From Bradyrhizobium sp. 4 (lineage in GTDB: Bacteria; Pseudomonadota; Alphaproteobacteria; Rhizobiales; Xanthobacteraceae), in assembly GCF_023100905.1 (NCBI RefSeq), contig NZ_CP064686.1, positions 5,394,001 through 5,458,000 of the forward strand: a stretch of 64,000 nt of DNA. Direction: 5' to 3'. Of the stretch, positions 51,977-60,851 are shown piece after piece (position 1 is the stretch's first letter; the number at the start of each line of letters is the position of its first letter). The position numbers and the translations under genes are program-made. The notes beneath the pieces were generated by a model. The model was not told the DNA's origin and made no database searches. It saw only the letters and a program-made list of their open reading frames with translations.

Positions 51977-54108
51977 GTGCGCCGTCCCCTGCCCAAACAC
52001 TGCCGGTCAGCCTTGCTGCCAATCCCAAGCTGTCATCCTGGGTGAAGCTCATCGGCGAAGGCCGTGTGGCGATCTCGCCCGGCAAGGTCGAGATCGGCCA
52101 GGGCATCGTCACGGCCCTAGCGCAGATCGCAGCCGACGAGCTCGACGTCGATATTGGCCGCATCGAGATGATCCGCGCCTCCACGGCGGCAAGTCCGAAC
52201 GAGGGCGTCACCTCGGGCAGCCTTTCGGTCCAGCAATCCGGCCGGGCGCTGCGCCACGCCTGTGCCGAGGTCCGCCAGCGCTTCCTCGTCGCAGCATCCG
52301 AACGTCTCGGTGTCGATGCCTCGCTGCTCGACATCCATGACGGCACGATCTCGGGTCCCGGCAATGTCAGGACCAGCTATTGGGAGTTGGCCGGTGACGT
52401 CTCGCTCGACCACGACGCCAAAGCGGGCGCGACAGCGAAGATCGTCGCCAAACGCACTGTGGCCGGACATTCGGTCCAGCGCGTCGACATTCCAGACAAG
52501 GTGTTCGCGCGGCCGCGCTTTATCCATGACTGTCCGCTGCCGGACTTGCTGCACGGACGCGTGCTGCGGCCGGACATTTCCGGCGCCAGGCTGATCGCGC
52601 TCGACGAGACCGCGACGCGAACCGTTCCCGGCCTCGTCGCGATCGTCCGCGACGGCGGCTTTGCCGGCGTGGTTGCCGACGGCGAGGCAGCGGCGGAGGC
52701 CGCGCTGAAAGCCTTGCGCAAGGGGGCGACATGGTCGGCCGGTGAGCCGCTACCCGATGAAGCTGATCTCGCCGGACTCCTGAAGAGCCAGCCGGTCGAG
52801 ACCACTGTCATCGACACCAGGACCTCTGCAGCAACGATAAAGAAAGCTGCTCGCACCCTCCGCCGGCAATACACCCGTCCCTACATCGCGCATGCCTCGA
52901 TCGCGCCGTCCTGTGCGATGGCACAATGGAGTGGCGATCGCGTCCATGTCTGGACGCACAGCCAGGGCGTCTATCTGCTGCGCGCCGACCTCGCGATCGT
53001 GCTCAAGCTGCCGATCGAGAGCATCGTCGTCGAGCACATGGAGGGCGCTGGCTGCTACGGACACAATGCCGCCGATGACGTCGCGCTCGATGCCGTGCTG
53101 CTGGCGAAAGCGGCCGGCGGCCGTCCGGTGCGGGTGCAATGGTCGCGCCACGACGAGATGGCCCACGCGCCGTTCGGCGCGGCGATGGCGATCGAGATCG
53201 AAGCCGACCTCGATGGGGACAACGAGATCGTCGGTTGGCGCCATGCGATCTGGAGCAACGGCCACGCAGCGCGGCCAGGGCGCGCGGCACAGCCCGCGCT
53301 GCTTGCCGCAACCGAGATTACGAACCCCTACCCGCGCATGATCTCGACCAATCCGCCCGCGGCCAATGGCGGCGGCGGCGACCGCAACTCCGTTCCGCTC
53401 TACGACCTCGCGGCCTGGACGGTCACGAGCCACCGGCTGCTGACCATGCCGGTGCGGACCTCGGCGCTGCGGACGCTTGGCGGACAAGGCAATGTGTTCG
53501 CCATCGAGTCCCTGCTCGACGAGATCGCCGCCCTCCGCGGCGAAGACCCGATCGCGTTCCGCCTGCGCCATCTGCGCGACGAACGGGCAAAGGAGGTCAT
53601 TCGCGCGGTGGCACGACGCGCGCAATGGAAACCGCAAAAGAAGTCCGGCATCGGTCACGGCGTCGGCTTCGCCCGCTACAAGAACACCGGGGCCTATTGC
53701 GCCGCGATTGCGGAGATCGAGGGCACTGACAACATCCGCGTCAAGCGGCTGACGCTTGCGGTCGATGTCGGCGAGGCCATCAACCCGGACGGCGTCATCA
53801 ACCAGATCGAGGGCGGCGCGATCCAGGCGACAAGCTGGGTCCTGAAGGAACGCGTCCGCTTCGGCCGCACGCGCATCACATCGACGTCCTGGACCGACTA
53901 TCCGATCCTCACCTTCAGCGAGGTGCCGATGGTGGATGTCGAGATCGTCCAGCGGCCGGAGATCGAGCCGGTCGGCGCCGGCGAGGCCGCCCACGGCCCG
54001 GTGACGGCGGCGATCGCGAATGCCGTTTACGATTGCCTCGGCGTGCGCGTGCGCGACCTGCCGATCACCCGCGACAAGATCATTGCAGCCATGGAGCAGG
54101 CGTCGTGA
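51973..54108 (+). CDS. Molybdopterin-binding large subunit of a xanthine dehydrogenase-family enzyme
   Basis: A 711-residue catalytic subunit from ATG 51973, which overlaps the previous stop (ATGA). It starts with GRVAISPGKVEIGQGIVTAL, the molybdopterin-binding type opening, and contains TSGSLSVQQSGRALR, TRPYIAHASIAPSCAM, GAGCYGHNAADDVALD and LRTLGGQGNVFAIESLLDE. The catalytic Glu lies in the C-terminal VGAGEAAHGPVTAAIANAV. It lacks a signal peptide. With the small subunit it is like isoquinoline 1-oxidoreductase, hydroxylating an aromatic N-heterocycle or a related compound. Confidence 0.92.
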   Translation: MSAPSPAQTLPVSLAANPKLSSWVKLIGEGRVAISPGKVEIGQGIVTALAQIAADELDVDIGRIEMIRASTAASPNEGVTSGSLSVQQSGRALRHACAEVRQRFLVAASERLGVDASLLDIHDGTISGPGNVRTSYWELAGDVSLDHDAKAGATAKIVAKRTVAGHSVQRVDIPDKVFARPRFIHDCPLPDLLHGRVLRPDISGARLIALDETATRTVPGLVAIVRDGGFAGVVADGEAAAEAALKALRKGATWSAGEPLPDEADLAGLLKSQPVETTVIDTRTSAATIKKAARTLRRQYTRPYIAHASIAPSCAMAQWSGDRVHVWTHSQGVYLLRADLAIVLKLPIESIVVEHMEGAGCYGHNAADDVALDAVLLAKAAGGRPVRVQWSRHDEMAHAPFGAAMAIEIEADLDGDNEIVGWRHAIWSNGHAARPGRAAQPALLAATEITNPYPRMISTNPPAANGGGGDRNSVPLYDLAAWTVTSHRLLTMPVRTSALRTLGGQGNVFAIESLLDEIAALRGEDPIAFRLRHLRDERAKEVIRAVARRAQWKPQKKSGIGHGVGFARYKNTGAYCAAIAEIEGTDNIRVKRLTLAVDVGEAINPDGVINQIEGGAIQATSWVLKERVRFGRTRITSTSWTDYPILTFSEVPMVDVEIVQRPEIEPVGAGEAAHGPVTAAIANAVYDCLGVRVRDLPITRDKIIAAMEQAS

Positions 54109-54803
54109 CGACAGTGAGCATTTTGAGTGGAGGCGCGGCGCAAGGCCTGGTGCGCGGCCTCGGCGATCCCTTCAAGACGCAGACCGGCTTCGGCATCGAC
54201 GGCGAGTTCGGCGCGGTCGGCGTCATGGCGAACAAGCTGCGGGCGGGAACGGCGGCCGATCTCGTCATCCTGACGCAAGCGCTGCTTGCAAAGCTTGCCG
54301 AAGAGACGCTCGTCATCCCAGCCTCGATCTCGGATGTCGGGCGGGTCGAGACCGCGCTGGCGGTCCGCAGCCGCGATCCCAAGGTGACCGTGAAGACCGA
54401 GGCCGATTTGCGCGAGGTACTGCGCAGCGCCGACGCGATCTACGTGCCGGACACGAAAGCCTCGACGGCGGGACAGCACGTCGCAAAGGTGCTGGATCAA
54501 CTCGGCATCGCCTACGAGGTCGCTTCGCGCCTCAAGATCTTTCCCAACGGCGCGACCGCGATGCGGGAGCTTGCGGCGTCCACCGCGGCGCATCCGATCG
54601 GCTGTACACAGGCCACCGAGATCATCGCGACCGACGGCATCGCGCTGTCAGGAGCGCTGCCGCCGGGCTGCGAGCTCGTGACGATGTACACGGCCGGCGT
54701 GACCACGCGGGCCGTACATCCACAAGAGGCGGCCGCGCTGATCGCGTTGCTGACCAGCGCAGACCGCAGGGATCTGCGCCAGCGCGCCGGCTTTGCAGGC
54801 TAG
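54105..54803 (+). CDS. ModA-like substrate-binding domain protein without signal peptide
   Basis: A 232-residue SBP_bac_11-type protein from GTG 54105, which overlaps the large-subunit stop as GTGA. It begins TVSILSGGAAQGLVRGLGDP and shows the ModA-type pattern GTAADLVILTQALLAKL, then DTKASTAGQHVAKVLDQLG. No hydrophobic leader exists, so it stays in the cytoplasm unless the start is wrong. No ABC permease or ATPase is near. Coupling with a molybdenum hydroxylase suggests it binds molybdate, the cofactor or the enzyme's substrate inside the cell. Confidence 0.8.
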   Translation: MTTVSILSGGAAQGLVRGLGDPFKTQTGFGIDGEFGAVGVMANKLRAGTAADLVILTQALLAKLAEETLVIPASISDVGRVETALAVRSRDPKVTVKTEADLREVLRSADAIYVPDTKASTAGQHVAKVLDQLGIAYEVASRLKIFPNGATAMRELAASTAAHPIGCTQATEIIATDGIALSGALPPGCELVTMYTAGVTTRAVHPQEAAALIALLTSADRRDLRQRAGFAG

Positions 54804-54812
54804 ATAATCGCC

Positions 54813-55619
54813 CTATGTGTGCAACTGGGTGAGACCGGTCGGCGGACCGTCGACGGCGGTCCAGCCACCATCGACAAACAATGTGCTGCCGCTGACATAG
54901 CTCGCGGCGTCCGAGGCGAGATAGGCGACGGCTGTCGCGACCTCGTCGGCGCTGCTCCAGCGGTTGAACACGGTATGGCCGGCGTAGAGATTGTAGATGT
55001 CGGGACGCTGCTTGAACGGGCCGGTCAGCGCGGTCTCGGCGATGCTCGGCGCGATCGCGTTGACGCGCACGCCGGAGCGTCCAACCTCCGAAGCAAAGCC
55101 CTTCACCAGCAGGCCGATGGCGGCCTTGGTCGAGCCGTAGACGCCAAGGCCCGGCTCGATAGTCACCGCCCGCACCGAGGAGCAGGCAATGATGCTGCCG
55201 TTCTTCTGCTCGACCATGATGCGGCCGAAGGCCTGGAAGAACCAGACCGTGCCCTTGATGTTGAGGTTGAGGACGCGGTCGAGATCCTCCTCGGTGTAGT
55301 CGAGGATGGTCTTGCGGATGTTGAGCCCGGGCGTCGTCACCGCGATGTCGAGCCGCGAAAATTTCTGCATCACGGTCTTGGCCAGTGCGTTGACGTCCGC
55401 AGCGCTCGCCGCGTCACACGCAGCCGCCTCCGCCCAGCCGCCGTTCTCACGAATGGCGGCGGCGGTTGCTTCAGCGCCTTCAATCGCACGATCGGCGCAG
55501 ACGACACGGGCGCCGAGCCCGGCCAGCGCCTCGGCCGACGACTTGCCGATTCCGGAGGCGGCGCCCAGCACCACGGCCGTCTTGCCGGTGAGATCGAAGA
55601 GCTTGCGATAGTCAGTCAC
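54813..55619 (-). CDS. Short-chain dehydrogenase/reductase (SDR)
   Basis: A 268-residue classical SDR. Cofactor site VVLGAASGIGKSSAEAL (GxxxGxG), Asp in CADRAIEG suggesting NAD preference, and catalytic Ser near ACSSVRAVT with YGSTKAAIG (YxxxK). It ends with the family helix GSTLFVDGGWTAVDG. It lies 24 bases after the TRAP permease DctM, last in that operon, and convergent with the ModA-like gene. It probably oxidises the imported compound. Confidence 0.9.
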   Translation of the reverse strand: MTDYRKLFDLTGKTAVVLGAASGIGKSSAEALAGLGARVVCADRAIEGAEATAAAIRENGGWAEAAACDAASAADVNALAKTVMQKFSRLDIAVTTPGLNIRKTILDYTEEDLDRVLNLNIKGTVWFFQAFGRIMVEQKNGSIIACSSVRAVTIEPGLGVYGSTKAAIGLLVKGFASEVGRSGVRVNAIAPSIAETALTGPFKQRPDIYNLYAGHTVFNRWSSADEVATAVAYLASDAASYVSGSTLFVDGGWTAVDGPPTGLTQLHT

Positions 55620-55643
55620 GGATAGATTCTCCCTGCGTTGCTG

Positions 55644-56936
55644 CTAGCCCTTGTAGCCCATCAGCAGACGGGGCAGCCACAGCGAGAAGGCGGGGACGTA
55701 GGTCACGAACATCAGAGCTGCGATCAGGGCGGCGTAGAACGGCAGGATAGTGCGCATCACCGCGCCCACCGAGATGCCGCCGATGGCGCAGCCCACGAAC
55801 TGCGTCGTCCCGACCGGCGGGGTGTTCAGCCCGAGCGCGCAGTTGATCAGCATCAGCATGCCGAACTGCACCGGATCCATGCCCGCCTTCATCGCGATCG
55901 GCAGGAAGATGGGCGTGCAGATCAGGATGGTCGCGGCCATGTCCATGAACGTGCCGAGCACGAACAGAATGACGTTGATGAGCAGGAAGATGACCCAGGG
56001 CTGGTTCGAGACCCTGCTCATCATCTCGCCGGCGAAGTCGGCCACCTCGTAAAGCCCCATTAAATACTGGAACATAGTGGAGACGCCGATCAGCAGCAGC
56101 ACCACCCCCGTGGTCTTCACCGCCTTGGCCGCCGCGCGCAGGAAGTTCGGCAAGGTCATCGTGCGGTAGATGAAGAACGTCAGCAGGATCGTGTAGGTGA
56201 CCGCGACGGCCGCGGATTCGGTCGCCGTGAACACGCCCGACAGGATGCCCGCCAGGATGATGCCGACGATCAGAAGGCCGGGCAGAGCGGCCGCGAACGA
56301 GCGAAAAACCGCGGGCCAGCCCGGGAACTTGCCGGCCGGATAGCCGCGCTTCACCGCGACCGCGTAAGCGGCGACCAGCATGCATACCATCAGCACCAGC
56401 GCCGGCAGGAGGCCGGCGGCGATCAGCGCGCCGATCGAGACCTTACCGCCGGCGGCGAGCGCATAGATGATCATGTTGTGACTGGTCGGCATCAGTGCTC
56501 CGACCAGCGAAGCATGGGTCGTGACGTTGACGGCGTAGTCGGTGTCGAACCCTTCTTTCTTCATCATGGGGATCATCACCGCCCCCATCGCCGACACGTC
56601 GGCCACGGGCGAGCCGGACACGCCGCCGAACAGCGTGCAGGCGACCACGTTCGACATGCCGAGCCCGCCGCGGATGTGTCCGACGAGATTCTTGGCGAGC
56701 TGCACGATCTTGTCGGCGACGCCGCCATGCAGCATCAGCTCACCGCTGAAGACGAAGAACGGGATGGCGAGGAAGGAGAAGATGTTCATCCCCGACATCA
56801 TCTGCTGGAAGATGACCGCGACCGGGAGGCCCTCGTAGAGGATGGTGCAAATCGCCGAGAGGCCGATCGCGAAGGCGACGGGGACGCCGAGGACCAGGAA
56901 GCCGAAGAAAGTGGCGCCGAGAATGATCAGTTCCAT
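55644..56936 (-). CDS. dctM: TRAP transporter large permease (DctM)
   Basis: A 430-residue DctM permease with about 12 membrane segments. It begins MELIILGATFFGFLVLGVPV. Family marks: FVFSGELMLHGGVADKI, NVVACTLFGGVSGSPVADVS, MPTSHNMIIY, NCALGLNTPPVGTTQFVG. It overlaps dctQ by 10 bases. It works with DctQ and the periplasmic DctP in sodium-driven solute uptake. Confidence 0.93.
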   Translation of the reverse strand: MELIILGATFFGFLVLGVPVAFAIGLSAICTILYEGLPVAVIFQQMMSGMNIFSFLAIPFFVFSGELMLHGGVADKIVQLAKNLVGHIRGGLGMSNVVACTLFGGVSGSPVADVSAMGAVMIPMMKKEGFDTDYAVNVTTHASLVGALMPTSHNMIIYALAAGGKVSIGALIAAGLLPALVLMVCMLVAAYAVAVKRGYPAGKFPGWPAVFRSFAAALPGLLIVGIILAGILSGVFTATESAAVAVTYTILLTFFIYRTMTLPNFLRAAAKAVKTTGVVLLLIGVSTMFQYLMGLYEVADFAGEMMSRVSNQPWVIFLLINVILFVLGTFMDMAATILICTPIFLPIAMKAGMDPVQFGMLMLINCALGLNTPPVGTTQFVGCAIGGISVGAVMRTILPFYAALIAALMFVTYVPAFSLWLPRLLMGYKG

Positions 56937-57475
56937 GAGGGGACGACCTCTTCGCCGCGCAGGAGAGCGATGATGTGCTCGATTGAAAAGGAGACGATCA
57001 GGACGCCGGAGGCGATCAGCGGTACGTAGCGGATGACTTCGGGCAGCCCGAGATTGGGGATCTTCACGGTTCCGACCGACGCCCCGAGGATCCAGCCGTT
57101 ATAGGCCATCGCGACGCCGAACCCGGCGACCAGGACGTGGATGACAAGCTCGATCTTCTCCCGCGCATGATCCGGCAGCATCACCAGCAAACTGTCCATG
57201 CCGATATGTCCGGCATCGCGCACACCGACCGCGGCGCCGATCAACGTGACATACAGGATCAGAACCAAGGCAAGGTTCTCCGTCCAGGTCGGGCTGGAAT
57301 TGAGCACGTAGCGTCCGAACACCTGGTAGAAGACGATGGTGACGATGACGAGCAGTCCGGTCACCGACAGATACATCCCCAGCCGAGCGACGGGAGCATT
57401 GATCCGGGACAGCAAACCGGTGGACGGGCGTCCGGCTACGTCCAGTTCGTGGTCTGCGACGTGAGGGTCTGTCAT
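56927..57475 (-). CDS. dctQ: TRAP transporter small permease (DctQ)
   Basis: A 182-residue protein from ATG 57475 with AAGGAG upstream; an earlier in-frame codon is less well supported. Four membrane segments (about residues 30-50, 70-90, 105-130, 145-165) give the DctQ topology. The motif FGRYVLNSSPTWTENLALVL is diagnostic. It follows dctP by 85 bases and overlaps dctM. It docks the binding protein to the large permease. Confidence 0.9.
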   Translation of the reverse strand: MTDPHVADHELDVAGRPSTGLLSRINAPVARLGMYLSVTGLLVIVTIVFYQVFGRYVLNSSPTWTENLALVLILYVTLIGAAVGVRDAGHIGMDSLLVMLPDHAREKIELVIHVLVAGFGVAMAYNGWILGASVGTVKIPNLGLPEVIRYVPLIASGVLIVSFSIEHIIALLRGEEVVPSWN

Positions 57476-57560
57476 CCAAGTCTCCTTGCAAGTCTCCTTG
57501 CGCGCCTCCAACGCGTCGGTCCGGCGTCGCCAGTCGGCGCGCCGGACCGACGCTATGGAC

Positions 57561-58532
57561 TTACTTCGTGTCCTGGATACGCTTGACGAGGCCCTTCAGC
57601 TTCTCGTCACCGGCGAACTTGTCGTACACCGGCTTCATCGCGTCGACGAATTCCGCCTTGTTGGCGATCGTCACGACCTGAACACCGGCCGCTTCGACGG
57701 TCTTGCGGGACGCCTGCTCACGCTCGTCCCAGAGCTTGCGCATGACGGGGACCGATTCCTTCGCCGCCTTGCGGACCATCCCCTGGTCCTCCTTGCTCAG
57801 CGTGTCCCAGACCGTCTTCGACATCACGAGAACTTCGGGCGCCAGGGAGTGCTCGGTGACGTTGTAGAACTTGGCGGCCTCGAAATGGCGCGAGGACTCG
57901 TAAGACGGCCAGTTGTTCTCGGCAGCGTCCACCAGACCGGTCTTGAGAGCGGTATAGACCTCGCCGTAGGGCATCGGCGTCGGATTGGCCCCGAGGCTCT
58001 GGATCATGCCGACCCACAGATCGGATTGCTGGACGCGAATTTTCAGACCCTTGACGTCCGCAAGCGACTTGATCGGTGCCTTGACGGTGTAAATGGACCG
58101 CGCGCCGCTGTCGTAATAGGCGAGGCCGATCAGGCCTGCGGGCGCCATCGCCGCCAGGATCTCGTCGCCGATCGGCCCGTCAAGGACGGTACGCATGTGC
58201 TGCGTGTCCCGGAAGATGAAGGGCAGGCACAACGCGATCGTTTCCGGCACGAAGTTGTTCAAGGGCGATGCGTTGATCCGCATCATGTCGAGTGCGCCGA
58301 TCTTGAGCTGCTCGATGGTGTCCTTCTCGGAGCCCAGCGCACCGTTGGGGAACACCTTCACGCCGAGCTTGCCGCCGCTCGCCGCTGCGAGCTGCTTGCC
58401 CATGAACTTGACGGCCTCGACGGTCGGATAATCGGCGGGATGGATGTCGGCGGAACGGAAATCGCGTGCGGTCGCCAAAGGGGCTGAGACCGCCAGCAGA
58501 GCGGCTGCGATGACGCCGGTAAGTATCTTCAT
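57561..58532 (-). CDS. dctP: TRAP transporter substrate-binding protein (DctP)
   Basis: A 323-residue DctP-type binding protein. The signal peptide ends LLAVSAPLATARDFRSAD. ATG 58532 has a strong CAGGAGGA site. Marks: HPADYPTVEAVKFMGKQL, DALDMMRINASPLNN, and the substrate-helix LKIRVQQSDLWVGMIQSLG with Arg that pairs with a carboxylate. It delivers an organic acid to DctQM. It is divergent from the cyclase-family gene, with which it shares a 322-base control region. Confidence 0.92.
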   Translation of the reverse strand: MKILTGVIAAALLAVSAPLATARDFRSADIHPADYPTVEAVKFMGKQLAAASGGKLGVKVFPNGALGSEKDTIEQLKIGALDMMRINASPLNNFVPETIALCLPFIFRDTQHMRTVLDGPIGDEILAAMAPAGLIGLAYYDSGARSIYTVKAPIKSLADVKGLKIRVQQSDLWVGMIQSLGANPTPMPYGEVYTALKTGLVDAAENNWPSYESSRHFEAAKFYNVTEHSLAPEVLVMSKTVWDTLSKEDQGMVRKAAKESVPVMRKLWDEREQASRKTVEAAGVQVVTIANKAEFVDAMKPVYDKFAGDEKLKGLVKRIQDTK

Positions 58533-58666
58533 CTGAGCTTCCTCCTGAGTTGATTATGTCGTTGGGCAGAGCTGCGGGCCGCCTTGGGTCGCTCCACTTC
58601 CGGTGTGAAGTCAAGCGCCATTGTCGTCCCTAGGGCGCGCGGCATTCTCTGTCCAAGCTAAATCCG

Positions 58667-58695
58667 GCATCGATCAATGCTAGAGTTGCATCGAT
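58667..58695. promoter_or_regulatory. Direct repeats GCATCGAT in the dctP/cyclase control region
   Basis: GCATCGAT occurs at 58667-58674 and again at 58688-58695, exactly 21 bases apart (two helical turns). Each copy continues into CAATGC or GGATCAA, and the first is part of an imperfect palindrome GCATCGATCAATGC. They lie in the 322-base interval 58533-58854 between dctP and the cyclase-family gene, where nothing else was recognised. The layout fits a dimeric regulator of both transcripts. No regulator gene for it is evident nearby. Confidence 0.45.
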
Positions 58696-58854
58696 GGATC
58701 AAGCCGGCTTTGGGCAGACAACCGGCCCATCGTCCAGTTTTTCCGAAATCATCTGGTCGTCCGGCGCGGGAAGCGTTCGTGGGCGTTGCTTGACGACGCC
58801 GGTGCGGCCCCCTCAAGATGCTGCGAAACAAAACGACCATCCCGAGGAATGCCC

Positions 58855-59631
58855 ATGCCGCGGAAGCTGATCGACATCTCCGTGCCGCTCAGAAACGACG
58901 TGACGGCCGATCCGCCGGGCAATCACCCGGCAATCCAGTACATCGATCACCAGCAGGGCCTGCCGCGGATGCTGCAGTTCTTCGAGGGCCTCACGGCGCA
59001 GGACCTGCCGGACGGCCAGGGCTGGGCCGTCGAGCAGGTCTCGCTGTCGACCCATAACGGCACGCATCTGGATGCGCCCTGGCACTTCCATCCAACCATG
59101 AATCGCGGCGAGCGGTCATGGACGATCGACGAGGTGCCGCTGGAGTGGTGCTTTCAGCCCGGCGTGAAGCTCGACTTCCGTCATCTCCCCGACGGCTACG
59201 TGGCGAGCGCCGACGACGTCGAGAAGGAGTTGAGGCGGATCGGGCATGCGCTGTCGCCGCTGGAGATCGTCGTCGTCAACACCGGCGCCGGCGCCAGGTT
59301 CGGCCAAGCCGATTATGTCAGCTCGGGCTGCGGCATGGGCTATGAGGCCACCATGTATTTGCTCGAACGCGGCGTGCGGCTGACCGGCACCGACGGCTGG
59401 AGCTGGGACGCGCCGTTCGTCCATACCGCGAAGAAATATGCCGAAACGAAAGACGCCGGCCTGATCTGGGAGGGCCACAAGGCGGGGCGGCACATCGGCT
59501 ATTGCCATCTCGAGAAGCTGCACAATCTCGACCAGCTGCCTTCGACCGGGTTCACCGTCTCGTGCTTTCCGGTGAAGATCGAGCGGGCCTCCGCAGGCTG
59601 GACCCGCGCCGTCGCGATCATCGACAGCTAG
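58855..59631 (+). CDS. Cyclase-family metal-dependent hydrolase
   Basis: A 258-residue cyclase-family protein. ATG 58855 is chosen because GAGGA lies 7 bases before it; ATG 58849 is in frame too. The metal site is THNGTHLDAPWHFHP (HxGTHxDxPxH), as in kynurenine formamidase and isatin hydrolase. The protein has ISVPLRNDVTADPP at the start and SSGCGMGYEATMYLLERG near the middle. It hydrolyses an amide or lactam-type C-N bond. It is divergent from the TRAP operon and probably acts on what that imports. Its end overlaps the regulator gene end by 4 bases. Confidence 0.85.
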   Translation: MPRKLIDISVPLRNDVTADPPGNHPAIQYIDHQQGLPRMLQFFEGLTAQDLPDGQGWAVEQVSLSTHNGTHLDAPWHFHPTMNRGERSWTIDEVPLEWCFQPGVKLDFRHLPDGYVASADDVEKELRRIGHALSPLEIVVVNTGAGARFGQADYVSSGCGMGYEATMYLLERGVRLTGTDGWSWDAPFVHTAKKYAETKDAGLIWEGHKAGRHIGYCHLEKLHNLDQLPSTGFTVSCFPVKIERASAGWTRAVAIIDS

Positions 59632-60356
59632 CTGTCGAGCCCGCTCTCGGCGAGTTCGCGCAAGGCATCCATATCGAGCACGACGATGGCGCCGTGCTCG
59701 AGGCGAACCCAGTTGCGGCCCGCCCAGGCGCGCAATTGCTTGTTGATGCTCTCGCGCGTCATCCCCACCATCTCGCTGATCTCCTGCTGCGTGATGACGA
59801 GCGTGCCGCTGCCGGAGTCGAACTTGCGCTCTTCGGTGAGCCCGAGCAGCGCGCTCGCAAGCCGGCCCGGCAGATTTTGCAGGATCACCTGCTCGACCTG
59901 CTGGCTGGTCCAGCGCAGGCGCGCGCAGAGCAGCTCGATGAATTTCATTGCGAGCGCCGGCTGGCTCTTCACGAACGGCAGGAAGTCCCGGCGATCGATG
60001 ATGTAGAGCTCGCAATTGGTGTTGGCGGTCGCATCGGCCGACCTGGGGGCGCCGTCGAGCACCGCGATTTCGCCGAAGATCTCTCCGGGACCGATCAGAT
60101 TGAGAATGGCGTTACGGCCATCGGGCGACGAAGAGGAGATCTTCACCGTCCCCGTGATCACCGCAAACAGGTTGTTGCCGGGATCGCCCTTGGCGGCGAT
60201 CGTCGCGCCGCGCTTCACCGTGGTGTGCTTGGCGTAACGGCAGAGCTGATCCAGCGCCTCCGGCCCCAGATCCGCAAAGATCGGGTGCTTGCGCAGGACC
60301 GATAATTTATTTCCCGCCGCTTGTCGGGGGTCGTCGCCGGTCTTGTCCTGAGGCAC
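59628..60356 (-). CDS. Crp/Fnr-family regulator, cNMP-binding type
   Basis: A 242-residue regulator from GTG 60356. The cyclic-nucleotide domain has the phosphate cassette GPGEIFGEIAVLDGAPRSADA, close to the cAMP-binding pattern, so it may sense cAMP. The C-terminal HTH_Crp is VITQQEISEMVGMTRESINKQLRAW. Its recognition helix (TRESINKQ) differs from both Crp and Fnr, so it should bind another site. There is no N-terminal Cys cluster. It is transcribed toward the cyclase-family gene. Confidence 0.88.
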   Translation of the reverse strand: MPQDKTGDDPRQAAGNKLSVLRKHPIFADLGPEALDQLCRYAKHTTVKRGATIAAKGDPGNNLFAVITGTVKISSSSPDGRNAILNLIGPGEIFGEIAVLDGAPRSADATANTNCELYIIDRRDFLPFVKSQPALAMKFIELLCARLRWTSQQVEQVILQNLPGRLASALLGLTEERKFDSGSGTLVITQQEISEMVGMTRESINKQLRAWAGRNWVRLEHGAIVVLDMDALRELAESGLDS

Positions 60357-60627
60357 GCCACTGGGCTCCTAAGACTGCGAGGCACTGGGGTCCCTGCGTA
60401 GTCAGTGTAGCCCAGTTTTTCAACCGGAAAGCATGCTCCCTATTTGAGGCAAACGCGGCGAAAATATGCCGCGGTCAGGCGTGAAGCCGGCAGCCGAAGG
60501 ATGAGCCAATGCGTCCTAGGCGATGCAGAGTTGCAGGCGCCGCACGCCGCCTTGCGTTGAGGCGCTGCCAACCCTCCCGCACTCGCACGGCATAGCCCGC
60601 GCCGCGGGCGCAAATGCGACCGTGATC

Positions 60628-60762
60628 TCAGGAGCTTCGACGCTTGACGTCTGACTTGAGCGGGCCCGCACTGGTTTGCCGGTCTGCCCAGGCCAGTGCC
60701 CCGGCGAATGTGACAAAGATTGCTACGACAATGATGCTCATAAGCAACGCGTCAGCCGGCAT
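60628..60762 (-). CDS. 44-residue membrane protein under an Fnr/FixK box
   Basis: A small protein from ATG 60762, with a GGGGAGGG binding site. It has one hydrophobic helix (LLMSIIVVAIFVTFAGAL, about residues 6-23), then WADRQTSAGPLKSD, and a basic C-terminus ending VKRRSS. It would span the membrane once. A perfect Fnr/FixK box lies 53 bases before the start codon. Placement between regulator genes and box control point to a role in low-oxygen life, perhaps with an oxidase, but nothing known matches it clearly. Confidence 0.7.
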   Translation of the reverse strand: MPADALLMSIIVVAIFVTFAGALAWADRQTSAGPLKSDVKRRSS

Positions 60763-60814
60763 GATGCCCTCCCCTGTGGTTTCAGGCATTATTCGGGGCA
60801 CGCGGCCGAATGCA

Positions 60815-60828
60815 TTGATCCCGATCAA
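60815..60828. promoter_or_regulatory. Perfect Fnr/FixK box
   Basis: TTGAT-CCCG-ATCAA, exact consensus TTGAT-N4-ATCAA. It lies between the Fnr gene stop and the small membrane protein, 53 bases before that start codon. This is a typical distance for class II activation by an Fnr/FixK-type protein such as the one encoded next to it. Confidence 0.75.
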
Positions 60829-60851
60829 AATCGAGCCGCGCTGCGTCGGAA

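Noticed and set aside
52750..53994. A minus-strand open frame opposite the molybdenum hydroxylase large subunit
   Set aside because: Shadow of high-GC third codon positions; the coding strand carries all conserved motifs.
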